From NCBI GenBank assembly GCA_947493455.1, contig CANLRB010000015.1, forward strand, positions 43,646 through 107,645: a stretch of 64,000 bases of DNA. Direction: 5' to 3'. This DNA is from an uncultured Pseudoalteromonas sp. GTDB lineage: Bacteria > Pseudomonadota > Gammaproteobacteria > Enterobacterales > Alteromonadaceae. Positions 9,177 through 18,155 of this stretch are shown here, piece by piece. The translations under genes were made by a program, and so were the position numbers. Below the pieces are notes generated by a model. The model saw only the letters and a list, made by a program, of their open reading frames with translations. It did not search any database and had not been told where the DNA came from. How positions within the stretch are numbered: position 1 is the first letter of the stretch; the number at the start of each line of letters is the position of its first letter.

Positions 9177-9407
9177 CTAGCCTCGATTGTCAGTGTTCTC
9201 TTTAAGTAATGGCATTAACATGGTTTCGAGGCCATTTCGTTTGACTTCATACATTAATGCAAGTTGCTCGCCGAGTTGCCCAGCGGGAAACCCTTGTTGG
9301 TGGAACCATACTAAGTAGGGCTCTGGCAACAGCAATAGTGGGCGGCCTGCATATTTACCAAATGGCATTTGGGTGTTAATTGCTTTAAGCAGTATTGCTT
9401 GGTCCAT
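9177..9407 (-). CDS. DUF3820 family small protein
   Basis: 76 residues. The pattern MPFGKYAGRPLLLLPEPYLVWFHQQGFP...LGEQLAL...NGLE..L.PL is the DUF3820 signature (described as a putative quorum-sensing-regulated virulence factor family; its biochemical role is not established). It starts one base after the stop of the antiporter gene, so the two are translationally linked. The FGK-PEPYL motif resembles the small nucleic-acid or exonuclease-associated modules of this family, but no catalytic residues are evident. Confidence 0.8.
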   Translation of the reverse strand: MDQAILLKAINTQMPFGKYAGRPLLLLPEPYLVWFHQQGFPAGQLGEQLALMYEVKRNGLETMLMPLLKENTDNRG

Positions 9408-9408
9408 A

Positions 9409-10977
9409 TTAGAATAACTGCCTTTTTACGTGTTCAGCGAAACCCGCACCGGCTTCAAGGTAAAAGTTATACGTAAAATTAACACCCATTTTTTCAAGTT
9501 CAATTTGTTGGTCGGGGTAATTGGCAATTGCAGTGACTTGGCCGTCGTAGCCTGACGCCTTCAATTGTTCAAGCGCATAGATATTCTGTGCGTGTTTGGG
9601 CATGGCTAGCATCACCATTTCAACATCTGAATGGTTGATCCGAGTCCAAAAATCAGGGTCGGTTGCATCTGCTAAAATTACAAAACGACCGCGCTTAACA
9701 TGTTTTGCCACCGCATCGGGGTTAATATCTACCCCAGCAACGGAATCTGGGTAACTTTGCGCAATGGTACCGTATGCACCTGTACCGACGCGGCCCATAC
9801 CAAAAATGAGTATTTTGGTGTTGTTTAAGTTTACTGGCATTTCTTCAGAAAGGCGTTTGCTCGATTCAAATTTAGCTAACCAGTTTTCAATTTTAACGTA
9901 GATTTCATTTGCGTAACGGTTAAGTGGTGACGCGATGATAAAGGTAATTGACACCGCCATGGCAACAACTGCAAGCCATTCACCAGTGAGCCATGATTGA
10001 GAGACGGCCAACGCACAGACAATAAGGCCAAACTCACTGTAATTTGACAGAGAAAAAGCGCCGAGTAATGACGTACGCGAACGCAGGTGAAATGCATTTG
10101 TTAATAGGTAATAGAGTATTATTTTGAGTGGTAGTACAACAACTAAGATGAGTGCTACAAACAGAGCTTGTAGTGTTAACTCTGCGTTTAGACCAATTGT
10201 TAAGAAAAAGCCAACGAGCAGTAAGTCTTTAAAGCTCAATAATGACTTAGATAGTTCACTTGCTTTTTTATGTCCGGCGAGCAACATGCCAATGATAAGT
10301 GCGCCTAAATCACCTTTAAGGCCGGCAAACTCAAATGCGTGATAGCCCACAACGAGCGCGAAGAAAAAGCCAAATAATGGCAGTACTTCACCGTGTTTTG
10401 ATTTTCCGAGCATCCAATAAAAAACAGGACGTATCGCCGGCAACGTGATAAGTAGCAACAGTGCCCACATATTAGGTGATTTCCCTGTGCTTACTGCTAA
10501 AAATATGACCGCAAAGATATCTTGCATTACCAAAATACCAATCGCGATTTTGCCATGTAAACTGGCCATTTCGCCGCGTTCTTCTAATACTTTTACCGCA
10601 AAAACGGTACTTGAAAAACTCAGTGCAAACCCAAGCAACAGGGCTGTAGATGTATCTAACTCGTTAAATAACGGTAATGCGAGCCAACCTAAGCCAAGTA
10701 AAATACCACTAAATAACAAACTGCTTACCACAATATGAATACTAGCAGGCGCCCATACTTGCTTTTTAAACAAATTTGCCGGTTTGAGTTTTAATCCAAT
10801 ACTAAAAAGTAGTAGGGTTACGCCAAGATTAGCCATGGTATTCATGATTTCGGTATTGCCGTAGCCAGCGAGGTTTAGAATAAAGCCTGCTGCTAAGAAT
10901 CCGATAAGGGGAGGTAATTTAAACTGTAAAATAATAAAGCCACAGATAAACGCTGTGGCGTAGAAAATAAGTTCCAT
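9409..10977 (-). CDS. Cation:proton antiporter (CPA2, KefB/KefC-like) with RCK domain
   Basis: 522 residues. About 11-12 membrane segments occupy residues 1-355 (Na_H_Exchanger fold, with LPPLIGFLAAGFIL and LLLFSIGLKLKP). A cytosolic TrkA-N/RCK domain (about 375-510) has the nucleotide-binding GMGRVGTGAYG and acidic VDINPDA turn. Family members exchange K+ or Na+ for H+ and are gated by NAD(H) or glutathione adducts; no KefF/KefG ancillary subunit lies next to it. It is shorter than E. coli KefC (620), lacking an extended tail, and so is closer to generic monovalent-cation antiporters of this type. First gene of a minus-strand unit with DUF3820 and perhaps pepD. Confidence 0.85.
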   Translation of the reverse strand: MELIFYATAFICGFIILQFKLPPLIGFLAAGFILNLAGYGNTEIMNTMANLGVTLLLFSIGLKLKPANLFKKQVWAPASIHIVVSSLLFSGILLGLGWLALPLFNELDTSTALLLGFALSFSSTVFAVKVLEERGEMASLHGKIAIGILVMQDIFAVIFLAVSTGKSPNMWALLLLITLPAIRPVFYWMLGKSKHGEVLPLFGFFFALVVGYHAFEFAGLKGDLGALIIGMLLAGHKKASELSKSLLSFKDLLLVGFFLTIGLNAELTLQALFVALILVVVLPLKIILYYLLTNAFHLRSRTSLLGAFSLSNYSEFGLIVCALAVSQSWLTGEWLAVVAMAVSITFIIASPLNRYANEIYVKIENWLAKFESSKRLSEEMPVNLNNTKILIFGMGRVGTGAYGTIAQSYPDSVAGVDINPDAVAKHVKRGRFVILADATDPDFWTRINHSDVEMVMLAMPKHAQNIYALEQLKASGYDGQVTAIANYPDQQIELEKMGVNFTYNFYLEAGAGFAEHVKRQLF

Positions 10978-11050
10978 ATTACTCGGGATTAGTTTTTTTT
11001 ACAGTTTAACGAAAAAAACAACTCGCTGTTAAGAGTGATATCAAAAAATA

Positions 11051-11728
11051 CTAATTTTTAATGTTATTTTTATATTCGCCCAGTGCAACATCCCATTCCG
11101 ATGTCCAGCTTTTTACTAAATCGGTAATATGTTTTTGCGTTAGCTTTTCGGTTTCATTTTCAAGTTGAATACCGTGACCGCCATGCACTGTCATTGCTAA
11201 AATACGATTATTGCGCGGGTTTACAACCTTAGTTTCAAGCCGAATTTCGACATCTTGATCACGCCCTCCTGCGGCATAATTGATGCTGGCGATAACAGCT
11301 CTGAATGGGATCACTTCAAGTGGCGAGAGATCTTCTGGTGATATTCTGACGGCAGTAATGGCAGGTTCAACAACCAACGTGCCTGGTTCTATGGTGTCTA
11401 CGACATTAAAGTGTTTGCTGAATGTGTTGGTTATTTGTTGGTTAATATAATGACTTAATTTAGCCGCTACTTCGACGCTGAGCTGTTCGCTGTGTTGAAG
11501 TTTAGGGTAATAGATGATTGGTTTTATATAAAAACTTCTCGGGATAACAGGCGACACCTTGCGTGTTAACGCGTGTGCAACCCAGCGTTGATGATAGCTA
11601 CCATCCTTATCTTTGATTGTTTCAAGATTTGAATAATTTGGTAAATAACCAGATGGTGTTTCTTGTGTGGTGTTGCAACCAGTGATTAATAATGCTGAAA
11701 AAACAACTAATAGTGAACAAAATTTCAT
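11051..11728 (-). CDS. DUF3313 family lipoprotein
   Basis: 225 residues. Signal peptide with lipobox ITGC (lipidated Cys18), then SGYLPNYSNLE, the start of the DUF3313 domain. The domain runs to the end (periplasmic; mixed alpha/beta with LVVEPAITAVR and VEIRLETKVVNPRNNRILA). Function is unknown; members are anchored to the periplasmic face of the outer membrane. Residue 2 after the Cys is Asn/Thr rather than Asp, consistent with outer-membrane sorting. A good aaggaag ribosome site precedes the ATG at 11728. It is monocistronic and divergent from spo0M. Confidence 0.8.
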   Translation of the reverse strand: MKFCSLLVVFSALLITGCNTTQETPSGYLPNYSNLETIKDKDGSYHQRWVAHALTRKVSPVIPRSFYIKPIIYYPKLQHSEQLSVEVAAKLSHYINQQITNTFSKHFNVVDTIEPGTLVVEPAITAVRISPEDLSPLEVIPFRAVIASINYAAGGRDQDVEIRLETKVVNPRNNRILAMTVHGGHGIQLENETEKLTQKHITDLVKSWTSEWDVALGEYKNNIKN

Positions 11729-11835
11729 CGTTTCGGCTTCCTTTTTGTCTTCGCTTTATTGTCTACTAATTATATGAATTTACAATGAATAAATAAAAGA
11801 TAGTAAGTATATGAACGATTAATTACATCTTTTAC

Positions 11836-11865
11836 CTGACAATTAATAAAAAGTGTGTTTATTAT
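11836..11865 (+). promoter_or_regulatory. Candidate promoter of spo0M
   Basis: ctgaca (11836-11841), an 18-bp spacer, and tattat (11860-11865), 31 bp before the start codon. The surrounding divergent intergenic region is AT-rich. Confidence 0.5.
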
Positions 11866-11896
11866 CGAAATACAATAACTAAACAGGTGACTATAT

Positions 11897-12640
11897 ATGT
11901 TCAAAAAAATTTTAGCATCGGTCGGAATAGGTGCCACAAAAGTTGACACAGTATTACATACCGAACATCTACAGCCTGGACAGAAATTTTCTGCAGAAAT
12001 AATTATTAATGGCGGCGACGTTGAACAGGAGTTATCAGGGCTTGAACTCGCTTTAATGACAAAAGTAAAAGTAAGCAGTGATGATGGCGACTATTTCACG
12101 GATCACGTTATCGATCGTTGGCGTATCGCTGACAAACGCGTCATCGAACCCGGCGAGCAAGTTGTGATCCCGTTTGAAGCGCGCTTGCATTCTGAAACAC
12201 CAATCACAGAAATTGATTCGGGTCTCAATCAATCCAGAGTATGGCTTGCAACCGGTCTCAATATTGATATGGCCTTGGATGCGAGTGATAAAGATCCTCT
12301 GTTCATTTATCCTAATGAAGCGGTAAAAGCGTTTATGGAAGCGATGACGCGGTGTGGCTTTAGATTAGTTAAATCGGATGTCGAAAAAGGCTTTTTAAAC
12401 ACGGCAAACTTCCACTCGAATTCGGGCTGTTATCAAGAGCTCGAATATAAGCCAACTGGCATGAGTATTTTTGGTACGCGGGAAGTGGAGTTATCGTTTG
12501 TTCCTGAAGCCCACCGCACTCATGTATTAATTGAAATAGACAGGGCTTTTTCTGGAGATGGTTACATTGATATGACAGTCGAACATGACCAAGTTAATGT
12601 GAATCAACTCTGTGATCAGCTTGAACACCTCTTAAACTAA
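11897..12640 (+). CDS. Spo0M family (arrestin-like) protein
   Basis: 247 residues. The N-terminal KKILASVGIGATKVDTVL and the G..V.G.V.I.GG-type beta-sandwich (about 1-140) are the Spo0M/arrestin-like fold. In Bacillus Spo0M affects sporulation, but members are widespread in non-sporulating bacteria and their role there is unknown (cell-envelope or cytoskeleton links have been proposed). The C-terminal part (about 140-247) is acidic and mixed alpha/beta. A strong acaggtga ribosome site lies at 11883-11890. The following acetyltransferase gene is 76 bp downstream and may be co-transcribed. Confidence 0.85.
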   Translation: MFKKILASVGIGATKVDTVLHTEHLQPGQKFSAEIIINGGDVEQELSGLELALMTKVKVSSDDGDYFTDHVIDRWRIADKRVIEPGEQVVIPFEARLHSETPITEIDSGLNQSRVWLATGLNIDMALDASDKDPLFIYPNEAVKAFMEAMTRCGFRLVKSDVEKGFLNTANFHSNSGCYQELEYKPTGMSIFGTREVELSFVPEAHRTHVLIEIDRAFSGDGYIDMTVEHDQVNVNQLCDQLEHLLN

Positions 12641-12716
12641 CCTTTTGCGCCAGGCGGATTACGCTAATTTATCGTCTAAATTAAATCTAGCCTGGCATTT
12701 ATTGGAATTTAAAGCC

Positions 12717-13193
12717 ATGTCTTATGATTTGCAAACCCTTCGTTTTCACGATCTTTCTATCGATTTATTTTATGAAATAGTAACGCAGCGGATCGCCGTA
12801 TTTGTGGTCGAGCAAGACTGTCCTTATCAAGAAATCGACGAATTAGATAATCATTGTCAAACCCGACATCTCGTTATTGGCTCTGATAGTCGACTAGCCG
12901 CATATGCGCGCTGTCTAGCACCTGGTACAAGTTATACCGACTACGCCAGTATTGGTCGCGTGCTTGTGCCGCAAGAGGAGCGGGGTAAGGGGCTTGCGAA
13001 TAGGTTGATGGTTAGTGCCATTGAATGCTGTCAAACGCTCTGGCCACAGCATGATATAAAAATATCGGCGCAGCGTTACTTAGTGGAGTTTTATTTAAGT
13101 TTAGGCTTTGAACAAGTCGGTGAGTCGTATTTAGAAGATGGCATTCCACATCAAGCGATGGTATTACAACAAATTGAACGCCCCACAAATTAA
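12717..13193 (+). CDS. elaA: GNAT family N-acetyltransferase, ElaA type
   Basis: 158 residues from the ATG at 12717, which matches the N terminus of ElaA proteins (LY.I...R..VFVVEQ.CPYQEID); an in-frame TTG at 12645 would add 24 residues with no homologue-like character. The acetyl-CoA pyrophosphate loop is VLVPQEERGKGLANRLM. C-terminal AQRYLVEFYLSLGF completes the GNAT fold. Cytosolic; the natural acceptor is not firmly known. Confidence 0.85.
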   Translation: MSYDLQTLRFHDLSIDLFYEIVTQRIAVFVVEQDCPYQEIDELDNHCQTRHLVIGSDSRLAAYARCLAPGTSYTDYASIGRVLVPQEERGKGLANRLMVSAIECCQTLWPQHDIKISAQRYLVEFYLSLGFEQVGESYLEDGIPHQAMVLQQIERPTN

Positions 13194-13204
13194 CGGGGCG
13201 TTTT
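13177..13204 (+). terminator. Intrinsic terminator after the ElaA-type gene
   Basis: Stem aacgcccc / ggggcgtt (8 bp), 10-nt loop containing the stop codon (13191-13193), T-run 13201-13204. It lies between two converging genes. Confidence 0.8.
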
Positions 13205-13217
13205 AATGCGAGGCTTA

Positions 13218-14573
13218 TTACCAATCGATAATTTTACTCAGAAAAACGAGTGAAATCGCGATAGGGCAAACGAACTTGATATACCAAGGCCAAATTTTCC
13301 AGAAAAATGTTGCGCCGATTTCAGGGCTACCTTGTTCAATCTCTTTGAGTAAACTTGTTCTATTCCATAGCCAACCGACAAACAAACAACACATTAAACC
13401 AAGCAAGGGTTGCCCGTATTGCGTTGTTAGGGCTATAACAAAACCAAATAGACTTGAGAAATTGAATAAGATGGTAAAGCTGACAAGAGTAATGATTGCC
13501 CCCATGCCAAACGTTGCTTGCATGCGGGTAAGGCCAAACTGTTCGACGACATAAGAAACTGGAGCTTCAAGCAGTGAAATTGACGACGTCAGCGCCGCGA
13601 TTGTCATTAATGCAAAGAATGCAAAACCAATAAATAATCCGATATCACCCATCGAATCAAATAGCGCAGGAAGCACGGTAAATACTAGCGTATCTTCTGA
13701 AAGTAATTGACCAGTTTCAGAGAAAATTTGTACGCCAAGTTCTTGTGCAACATACATCGCTGGAATTATCAGTAGACCCGCTACAAACGCAATAAACACA
13801 TCAATTAATGTCACATAGGTCCCAAGTGCGACTATATTTTCTTTTTTGCTAATATACGAGCCATAAATGATCATCACACTGGTGCCTAAAGAAAGCGAGA
13901 AAAAGGCTTGGCCTAACGCGCTAATCAATAGCTTTGGTTCTAAAATAAGGCTAAAGTCGGGTACGAGGTAAGCTTTTAGACCTTTCATTGCACCCTCTTG
14001 CATAAATACATAGACAATAAGCGCAAATAATATGGTCAGAAGGGCAGGCATTAAACGCTTAGACCATTTTTCAATACCATTTTCGATACCACGGCTAATA
14101 ATGGCAACGGTTAGAAGAATAAATGCGGCTGTAAATACAAGATCGCGTGATAATGATTGCGTACTTAACCAGTTAGCAACCGTATCTTGGCTTGCGACTT
14201 GAGCGACCGGTTCAAGTGTTGCCGTCATCATCCAACCCGCAACAATTGAATAAAAGCTCAGAATAAGGCCTGCACATATAATACCACCAAAACCGACCGC
14301 GAATGCGCCCGCTTTTTGCGCTTTTGTTTTAGAAATCTTTTGCAGTGACTTAACTGCATTCGCTTGTCCATGTCGGCCGACAATAAGTTCTGCCATCAAT
14401 GCAGGGTAGGCCAAACAAAATGCGAGCACTAAATATGCGAGAACAAACGCCGCGCCGCCATTTGATGCCGTTTGTGTTGGGAAACCCCAGATATTACCTA
14501 ATCCTACGGCAGAACCGGCTGCCGCCATAATAAAACCGATGCGAGAGCTGAACTCTCCTCTAACTGAACTCAT
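13218..14573 (-). CDS. Sodium-dependent transporter, NSS/SNF family
   Basis: 451 residues from the ATG at 14573 (an earlier in-frame codon at 14606 would add 11 residues with poor support). About 11-12 membrane segments. The NSS signature is clear: RIGFIMAAAGSAVGLGNIWGFP in TM1 (unwound Na+/substrate site) and NGGAAFVLAYL in TM2. Bacterial relatives (LeuT, MhsT, TnaT) import amino acids with Na+; the substrate cannot be read from this sequence. Na+ coupling suits a marine organism and the Mrp system further on. Monocistronic, convergent with the ElaA-type gene. Confidence 0.9.
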   Translation of the reverse strand: MSSVRGEFSSRIGFIMAAAGSAVGLGNIWGFPTQTASNGGAAFVLAYLVLAFCLAYPALMAELIVGRHGQANAVKSLQKISKTKAQKAGAFAVGFGGIICAGLILSFYSIVAGWMMTATLEPVAQVASQDTVANWLSTQSLSRDLVFTAAFILLTVAIISRGIENGIEKWSKRLMPALLTILFALIVYVFMQEGAMKGLKAYLVPDFSLILEPKLLISALGQAFFSLSLGTSVMIIYGSYISKKENIVALGTYVTLIDVFIAFVAGLLIIPAMYVAQELGVQIFSETGQLLSEDTLVFTVLPALFDSMGDIGLFIGFAFFALMTIAALTSSISLLEAPVSYVVEQFGLTRMQATFGMGAIITLVSFTILFNFSSLFGFVIALTTQYGQPLLGLMCCLFVGWLWNRTSLLKEIEQGSPEIGATFFWKIWPWYIKFVCPIAISLVFLSKIIDW

Positions 14574-14729
14574 ATAATTATTCTCTTTCTTAATCAGCGA
14601 ACACAATCTACAAGAAATAGGTTGAAATAAAAAGAGGTAATTTAGCTCTTGTGCGGGCGTACGGTGAGAATGTGCTATGAAATCAAAAAAATTTTATCCA
14701 GTCATTCAGTTTATATCGGGCGAATATGG

Positions 14730-16037
14730 CTAACGTTCATCGATGTGCTGTTGTCGTGGGCACGTGCGCGGCAATCGAATTGTGAATTTAGCACCGTGTA
14801 ATGTCGTAGATTGTCCAATTTGAATGGAACCAAAGTGCCAATCGATGACTTTCGCGACAATTGCAAGGCCAAGACCATAGTTTTTGCCGGCGCGGTTACG
14901 ATGTTTTTCTTGTTGATAGAATGGTTGTAATACTTTATCTATGTGCGCATTATCGATGCCAGGACCATCGTCTTCAACTTCAATAAACGTGTCAATTTGC
15001 GTTTGTGTCACAGTAATCATGATTTTAGATGTAGCGAAATCACACGCATTACTCAAAAGGTTTGTCAGTGCGCGCGATAACCAGTGACTGTCGGCAACAA
15101 CAAATACATCATTGATATTAACGTCAATGCTAAGCTGCTTATCAATGACTTTTGGTTCGACTTGGGCGACGCTGATATTAATAACTTGTTCGAGCGCAAA
15201 GGATTCTGGGTTTATTTGCTGCGATTTTTGCTCGAGCGTTGCAAATTCAAGGTAGGTATCGAGCATACATTCCATTTGGTCGAGATCATCTTCCATGCGT
15301 TGCAAATAGCGAGTGCGTTTTTCCTCATCGCGGGCATCAATCGCGGCATCAAGACCAAATCGTAAACAGGCCACAGGGGTACGTATATCGTGCGACAAAC
15401 TAGACGCCAATAATTGATTCTCTTCAATTAACTTTTGAATTTGCGAAGCCATTCGATTGAACGCAACTTCCACATCTTTGATATAGGTGAGTCGATTGTT
15501 GTCGATTCGAGCTGATAAGTCGCCATTGGCAAAGCGGATTGCTTTTTGATTGAGTAGCGAAAGTCGTGTTGTTAAAGGTGATAGCCAAACCCACATAAAT
15601 ATGCAAATACCGAAATAAAAACCGACGGTCAGAAAAAGATCAAAATTGGAATGGCTTTGATTTGGTTTGTCGAGACGCAACTGAATATGATGCTCTGGAA
15701 AGACGCTGGTACTTTTTAAAACGTAAAACCCGACTTCGTCTTCAAGCACAAGTCCGCCGGGTGCTTTTAACTCGTTGATGACTGATGGCGGCATCGCTAA
15801 ATTTGCGTTGCTATGAAAGGTCATATCGAGATTAAACTGTTCGCTAATTTGATTGGTATAATTGACACGTTGTGTTTTTGGCTGCGCTGCTATTTGCGCA
15901 GCAAAGCCGTCAACCAACTGCTTTTGCAATACAAAGCTGTCGTCATCAGGCATTTCGCTGACATGATCAATTAACCAACCTAATATAAACGAGCTTATCA
16001 ATGCACCCGCGATTAAGCTTAAGTAGAGCTTTTTCAT
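14730..16037 (-). CDS. Sensor histidine kinase, RstB-like
   Basis: 435 residues. TM1 (about 4-24), a periplasmic sensor of about 110 residues, TM2 (about 134-154), HAMP (to about 205), HisKA with His216 in SLSHDIRTPVACLRF, then N box (NLLSNACDFA), G1 (DDGPGID) and G2 (NYGLGLAIVAKV). It starts immediately after the stop of the regulator gene (TAAATG junction), so the pair is translationally coupled. Order and sequence resemble RstA-RstB. The signal is unknown; the upstream MipA and DUF3019 genes in the same transcript suggest an envelope or peptide/antimicrobial cue. Confidence 0.92.
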   Translation of the reverse strand: MKKLYLSLIAGALISSFILGWLIDHVSEMPDDDSFVLQKQLVDGFAAQIAAQPKTQRVNYTNQISEQFNLDMTFHSNANLAMPPSVINELKAPGGLVLEDEVGFYVLKSTSVFPEHHIQLRLDKPNQSHSNFDLFLTVGFYFGICIFMWVWLSPLTTRLSLLNQKAIRFANGDLSARIDNNRLTYIKDVEVAFNRMASQIQKLIEENQLLASSLSHDIRTPVACLRFGLDAAIDARDEEKRTRYLQRMEDDLDQMECMLDTYLEFATLEQKSQQINPESFALEQVINISVAQVEPKVIDKQLSIDVNINDVFVVADSHWLSRALTNLLSNACDFATSKIMITVTQTQIDTFIEVEDDGPGIDNAHIDKVLQPFYQQEKHRNRAGKNYGLGLAIVAKVIDWHFGSIQIGQSTTLHGAKFTIRLPRTCPRQQHIDER

Positions 16038-16742
16038 TTACTGCCAAGCTTGTGATACAAATAAATAGCCTTTGCCCCAAATTGTTTTAATGCGTTCAGG
16101 GTTTTGCGGATCATCATTTAACTTTTTACGAAGTGCTGAAATCAATACATCAACACTGCGGTCAAGACCATCGTATTCGCGTCCTTTTGTCGCCATAAAT
16201 ACAGCGTCACGGTCCATCACTTGGTCGGCATTTTTCGCTAAAAAGCTGAGTAGCGAAAATTCAGCATTCGAAAGAGTGAGCTTTTCGTCACTGAGATAAA
16301 TATCTCTTGATAGTAAATCGATACTCAGTTGCCCAACAATGACTTTGTCTTGTGTGGATGCCTCCTCTTGTTGGCTTGTATTGCGCAGAGCTGCGTGAAT
16401 ACGAGCGAGCAGGGCGCGAGGTCTGACTGGTTTGACTATGTAATCGGTAGCACCGACTTCAAGACCTATCACTTCATCAATTTCGTCACCTTTGGCCGTC
16501 AGCATCAGAATCGGCTGCTGGTAAAAGCTCGATAGTTCACGGCACACGCTAATACCATCTTTGCCAGGTAGCATGACATCTAATAAAATTAGTTTTGGCT
16601 GATGTTGTTTAACGAGATCAATAACTTCGTCACCACGGTGGCACAAAATGACTTCAAAACCCTGTTCACTGAGATATTCATTAACCCATTGGGCAAGCGA
16701 AATATCATCTTCGACTAATAAAATTTTACCGTATGCGTCCAT
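16038..16742 (-). CDS. OmpR-family response regulator, RstA-like
   Basis: 234 residues from the ATG at 16742: a GGAGG ribosome site lies 8 nt upstream of it, whereas an in-frame ATG at 16757 contains that site. Receiver domain with acidic Glu11-Asp12-Asp13, phosphoacceptor Asp55 (LLDVMLPGKDG) and Lys104 (YIVKPV). The winged-helix DNA-binding domain carries MDRDAVF...GREYDGLDRSVDVLISALRKKL and IKTIWGKGYLF, matching RstA. The ATG overlaps the stop of the DUF3019 gene (TAATG). Probably regulates its own operon. Confidence 0.93.
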   Translation of the reverse strand: MDAYGKILLVEDDISLAQWVNEYLSEQGFEVILCHRGDEVIDLVKQHQPKLILLDVMLPGKDGISVCRELSSFYQQPILMLTAKGDEIDEVIGLEVGATDYIVKPVRPRALLARIHAALRNTSQQEEASTQDKVIVGQLSIDLLSRDIYLSDEKLTLSNAEFSLLSFLAKNADQVMDRDAVFMATKGREYDGLDRSVDVLISALRKKLNDDPQNPERIKTIWGKGYLFVSQAWQ

Positions 16743-17146
16743 TAGAATAGCCTCCATCGACGTTTCTTTTGCTTGTTTTTATATACCCAGGATACTTCCA
16801 CTGGGGCAGTATACAGAGCTTGACCGGTGGATATATCAACCAGTTGAAAATTAACTGTTTGTTTTGCATTAAATTGATAGGAAACAGATCCTGTTTGGCG
16901 ATTTTGCCAACACTGTATAAAGGTTTTCTCATTTACTTTTTGTAAGCAGTAATTGCCTTGCAAAGGTGCCTGCCAAGACATTTCGATGTCAGCGTAACAG
17001 GTTCTTCCTTCACGCAGCGCGACACACTTGTTAGGTGTAGCAAAGAGCTGTAGCGCTTGGGACGACGCTTCATTTGCGTCACTGCGCGCGTCACTTGCAA
17101 TGAGTAGAATACTAAAATAAAAGACGTTCCTTGTCTTAGAATACAT
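16742..17146 (-). CDS. DUF3019 family secreted protein
   Basis: 134 residues. Signal peptide (about 1-23), then a small domain with paired cysteines (PNKCVALREGRTCYADIEM, and later YCLQ...QCWQN), suggesting two disulfides; it ends in a basic tail (KNKQKKRRWRLF). The pattern is DUF3019, a periplasmic family of unknown function repeatedly seen beside MipA/OmpV genes and RstAB-like two-component systems in Alteromonadales. It overlaps MipA by 11 bp upstream and the regulator by one base downstream. Confidence 0.8.
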   Translation of the reverse strand: MYSKTRNVFYFSILLIASDARSDANEASSQALQLFATPNKCVALREGRTCYADIEMSWQAPLQGNYCLQKVNEKTFIQCWQNRQTGSVSYQFNAKQTVNFQLVDISTGQALYTAPVEVSWVYKNKQKKRRWRLF

Positions 17147-17996
17147 AGCGCACGCCTATTTTTGCTTTAATTTGCATGTCATCATCAACAATGGGACTGT
17201 CTGTTACTTCACTCGAATACCAATTAACCAGTAGTCCATTTAAAAACACCCAATCTTCGGATATCGGGTATTCACTATGAAATTCAAACAACAGACCAAA
17301 ACTTTGGCTAGGTTGATATATTGGTCTAACATCCGTCGCTTCTTGTTCACTTACACCATAATAGTAATTTGTGAAATCAGACGAATAAATATGGTAGCCG
17401 GTGCCAAAACGAAACTCCCAATTTTGCCAATCGACAATCGTCGAGACAAATCCGCTGGCGAGATAGCTTTGATGGCTTTTCGATATATCATGCAGTAATT
17501 CAAAGGAGATTTGGGTATCGTCGAAGCGGCGAGATAAGCGTAATCCGGCTGCAAAATCGCCTTTTCTTTCAGTTATTCCAGCCAGCTCATCGACCGGTTT
17601 TTTATTATTGTAAAACGGACCTTCTTCATTAAATCCGTCCTGAATATCAGTGGAAATAATATCAAGACTCCAATTGTATTGGTCGACTAGGTTATAACCA
17701 ATAATAAAACCGCCGCTGAGTTGGCTATTGTCAATATCGAGGTAAAAGCGATCGTACGAGAGAGCAATATTGACATCTAGTTCGAGGCCGTCATCGTACT
17801 CGACACCCGCTAAATAATGTTTATCAATATAGTATCCGGCACCAAAACTCCAATCCCATGCAAACCCGTCGGTAGGCTCTAGCTGATTATCGGCATAAAA
17901 CCGGTTACTCGCAACGGCCTGTTGACAGGCTAAGAGTAAACTTAGAAGTAATATTAATTTGGCAGCAAACTGCATGAAAACTCGATTTATTGGCAT
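17136..17996 (-). CDS. MipA/OmpV family outer-membrane protein
   Basis: 286 residues. Signal peptide (LILLLSLLLACQQAVA, cleavage before SN), then a beta-barrel rich in aromatic girdle residues, with GAGYYIDKHYLAGVEYDDG near the start and the C-terminal barrel signal AKIGVRYVF. MipA/OmpV proteins are 10-12-stranded outer-membrane porin-like or scaffolding proteins; MipA binds MltA and PBP1B in E. coli. The first ATG (17996) and a second in-frame ATG (17975) are both possible; neither has a strong ribosome site. First gene of the operon with DUF3019, RstA-like and RstB-like genes. Confidence 0.85.
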   Translation of the reverse strand: MPINRVFMQFAAKLILLLSLLLACQQAVASNRFYADNQLEPTDGFAWDWSFGAGYYIDKHYLAGVEYDDGLELDVNIALSYDRFYLDIDNSQLSGGFIIGYNLVDQYNWSLDIISTDIQDGFNEEGPFYNNKKPVDELAGITERKGDFAAGLRLSRRFDDTQISFELLHDISKSHQSYLASGFVSTIVDWQNWEFRFGTGYHIYSSDFTNYYYGVSEQEATDVRPIYQPSQSFGLLFEFHSEYPISEDWVFLNGLLVNWYSSEVTDSPIVDDDMQIKAKIGVRYVF

Positions 17997-18155
17997 AGTG
18001 TGAAGTGTATTGTATTGTTAATTTCGTTTTTAAAACTGTAAAAAATTGTATTTTTGTGTGTTGTCATAATATAAGTAACTTGAGCGCGAGTCACAAGTAC
18101 CACATTTTTTAGCGGCTGTGATACAATATCGCTGGTTAATTGTGGTCCTTATTAT

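Noticed and set aside
12645-12716. N-terminal extension of the ElaA-type acetyltransferase from a TTG
   Set aside because: The added 24 residues have no homologue-like character, and the ATG at 12717 matches the family start.
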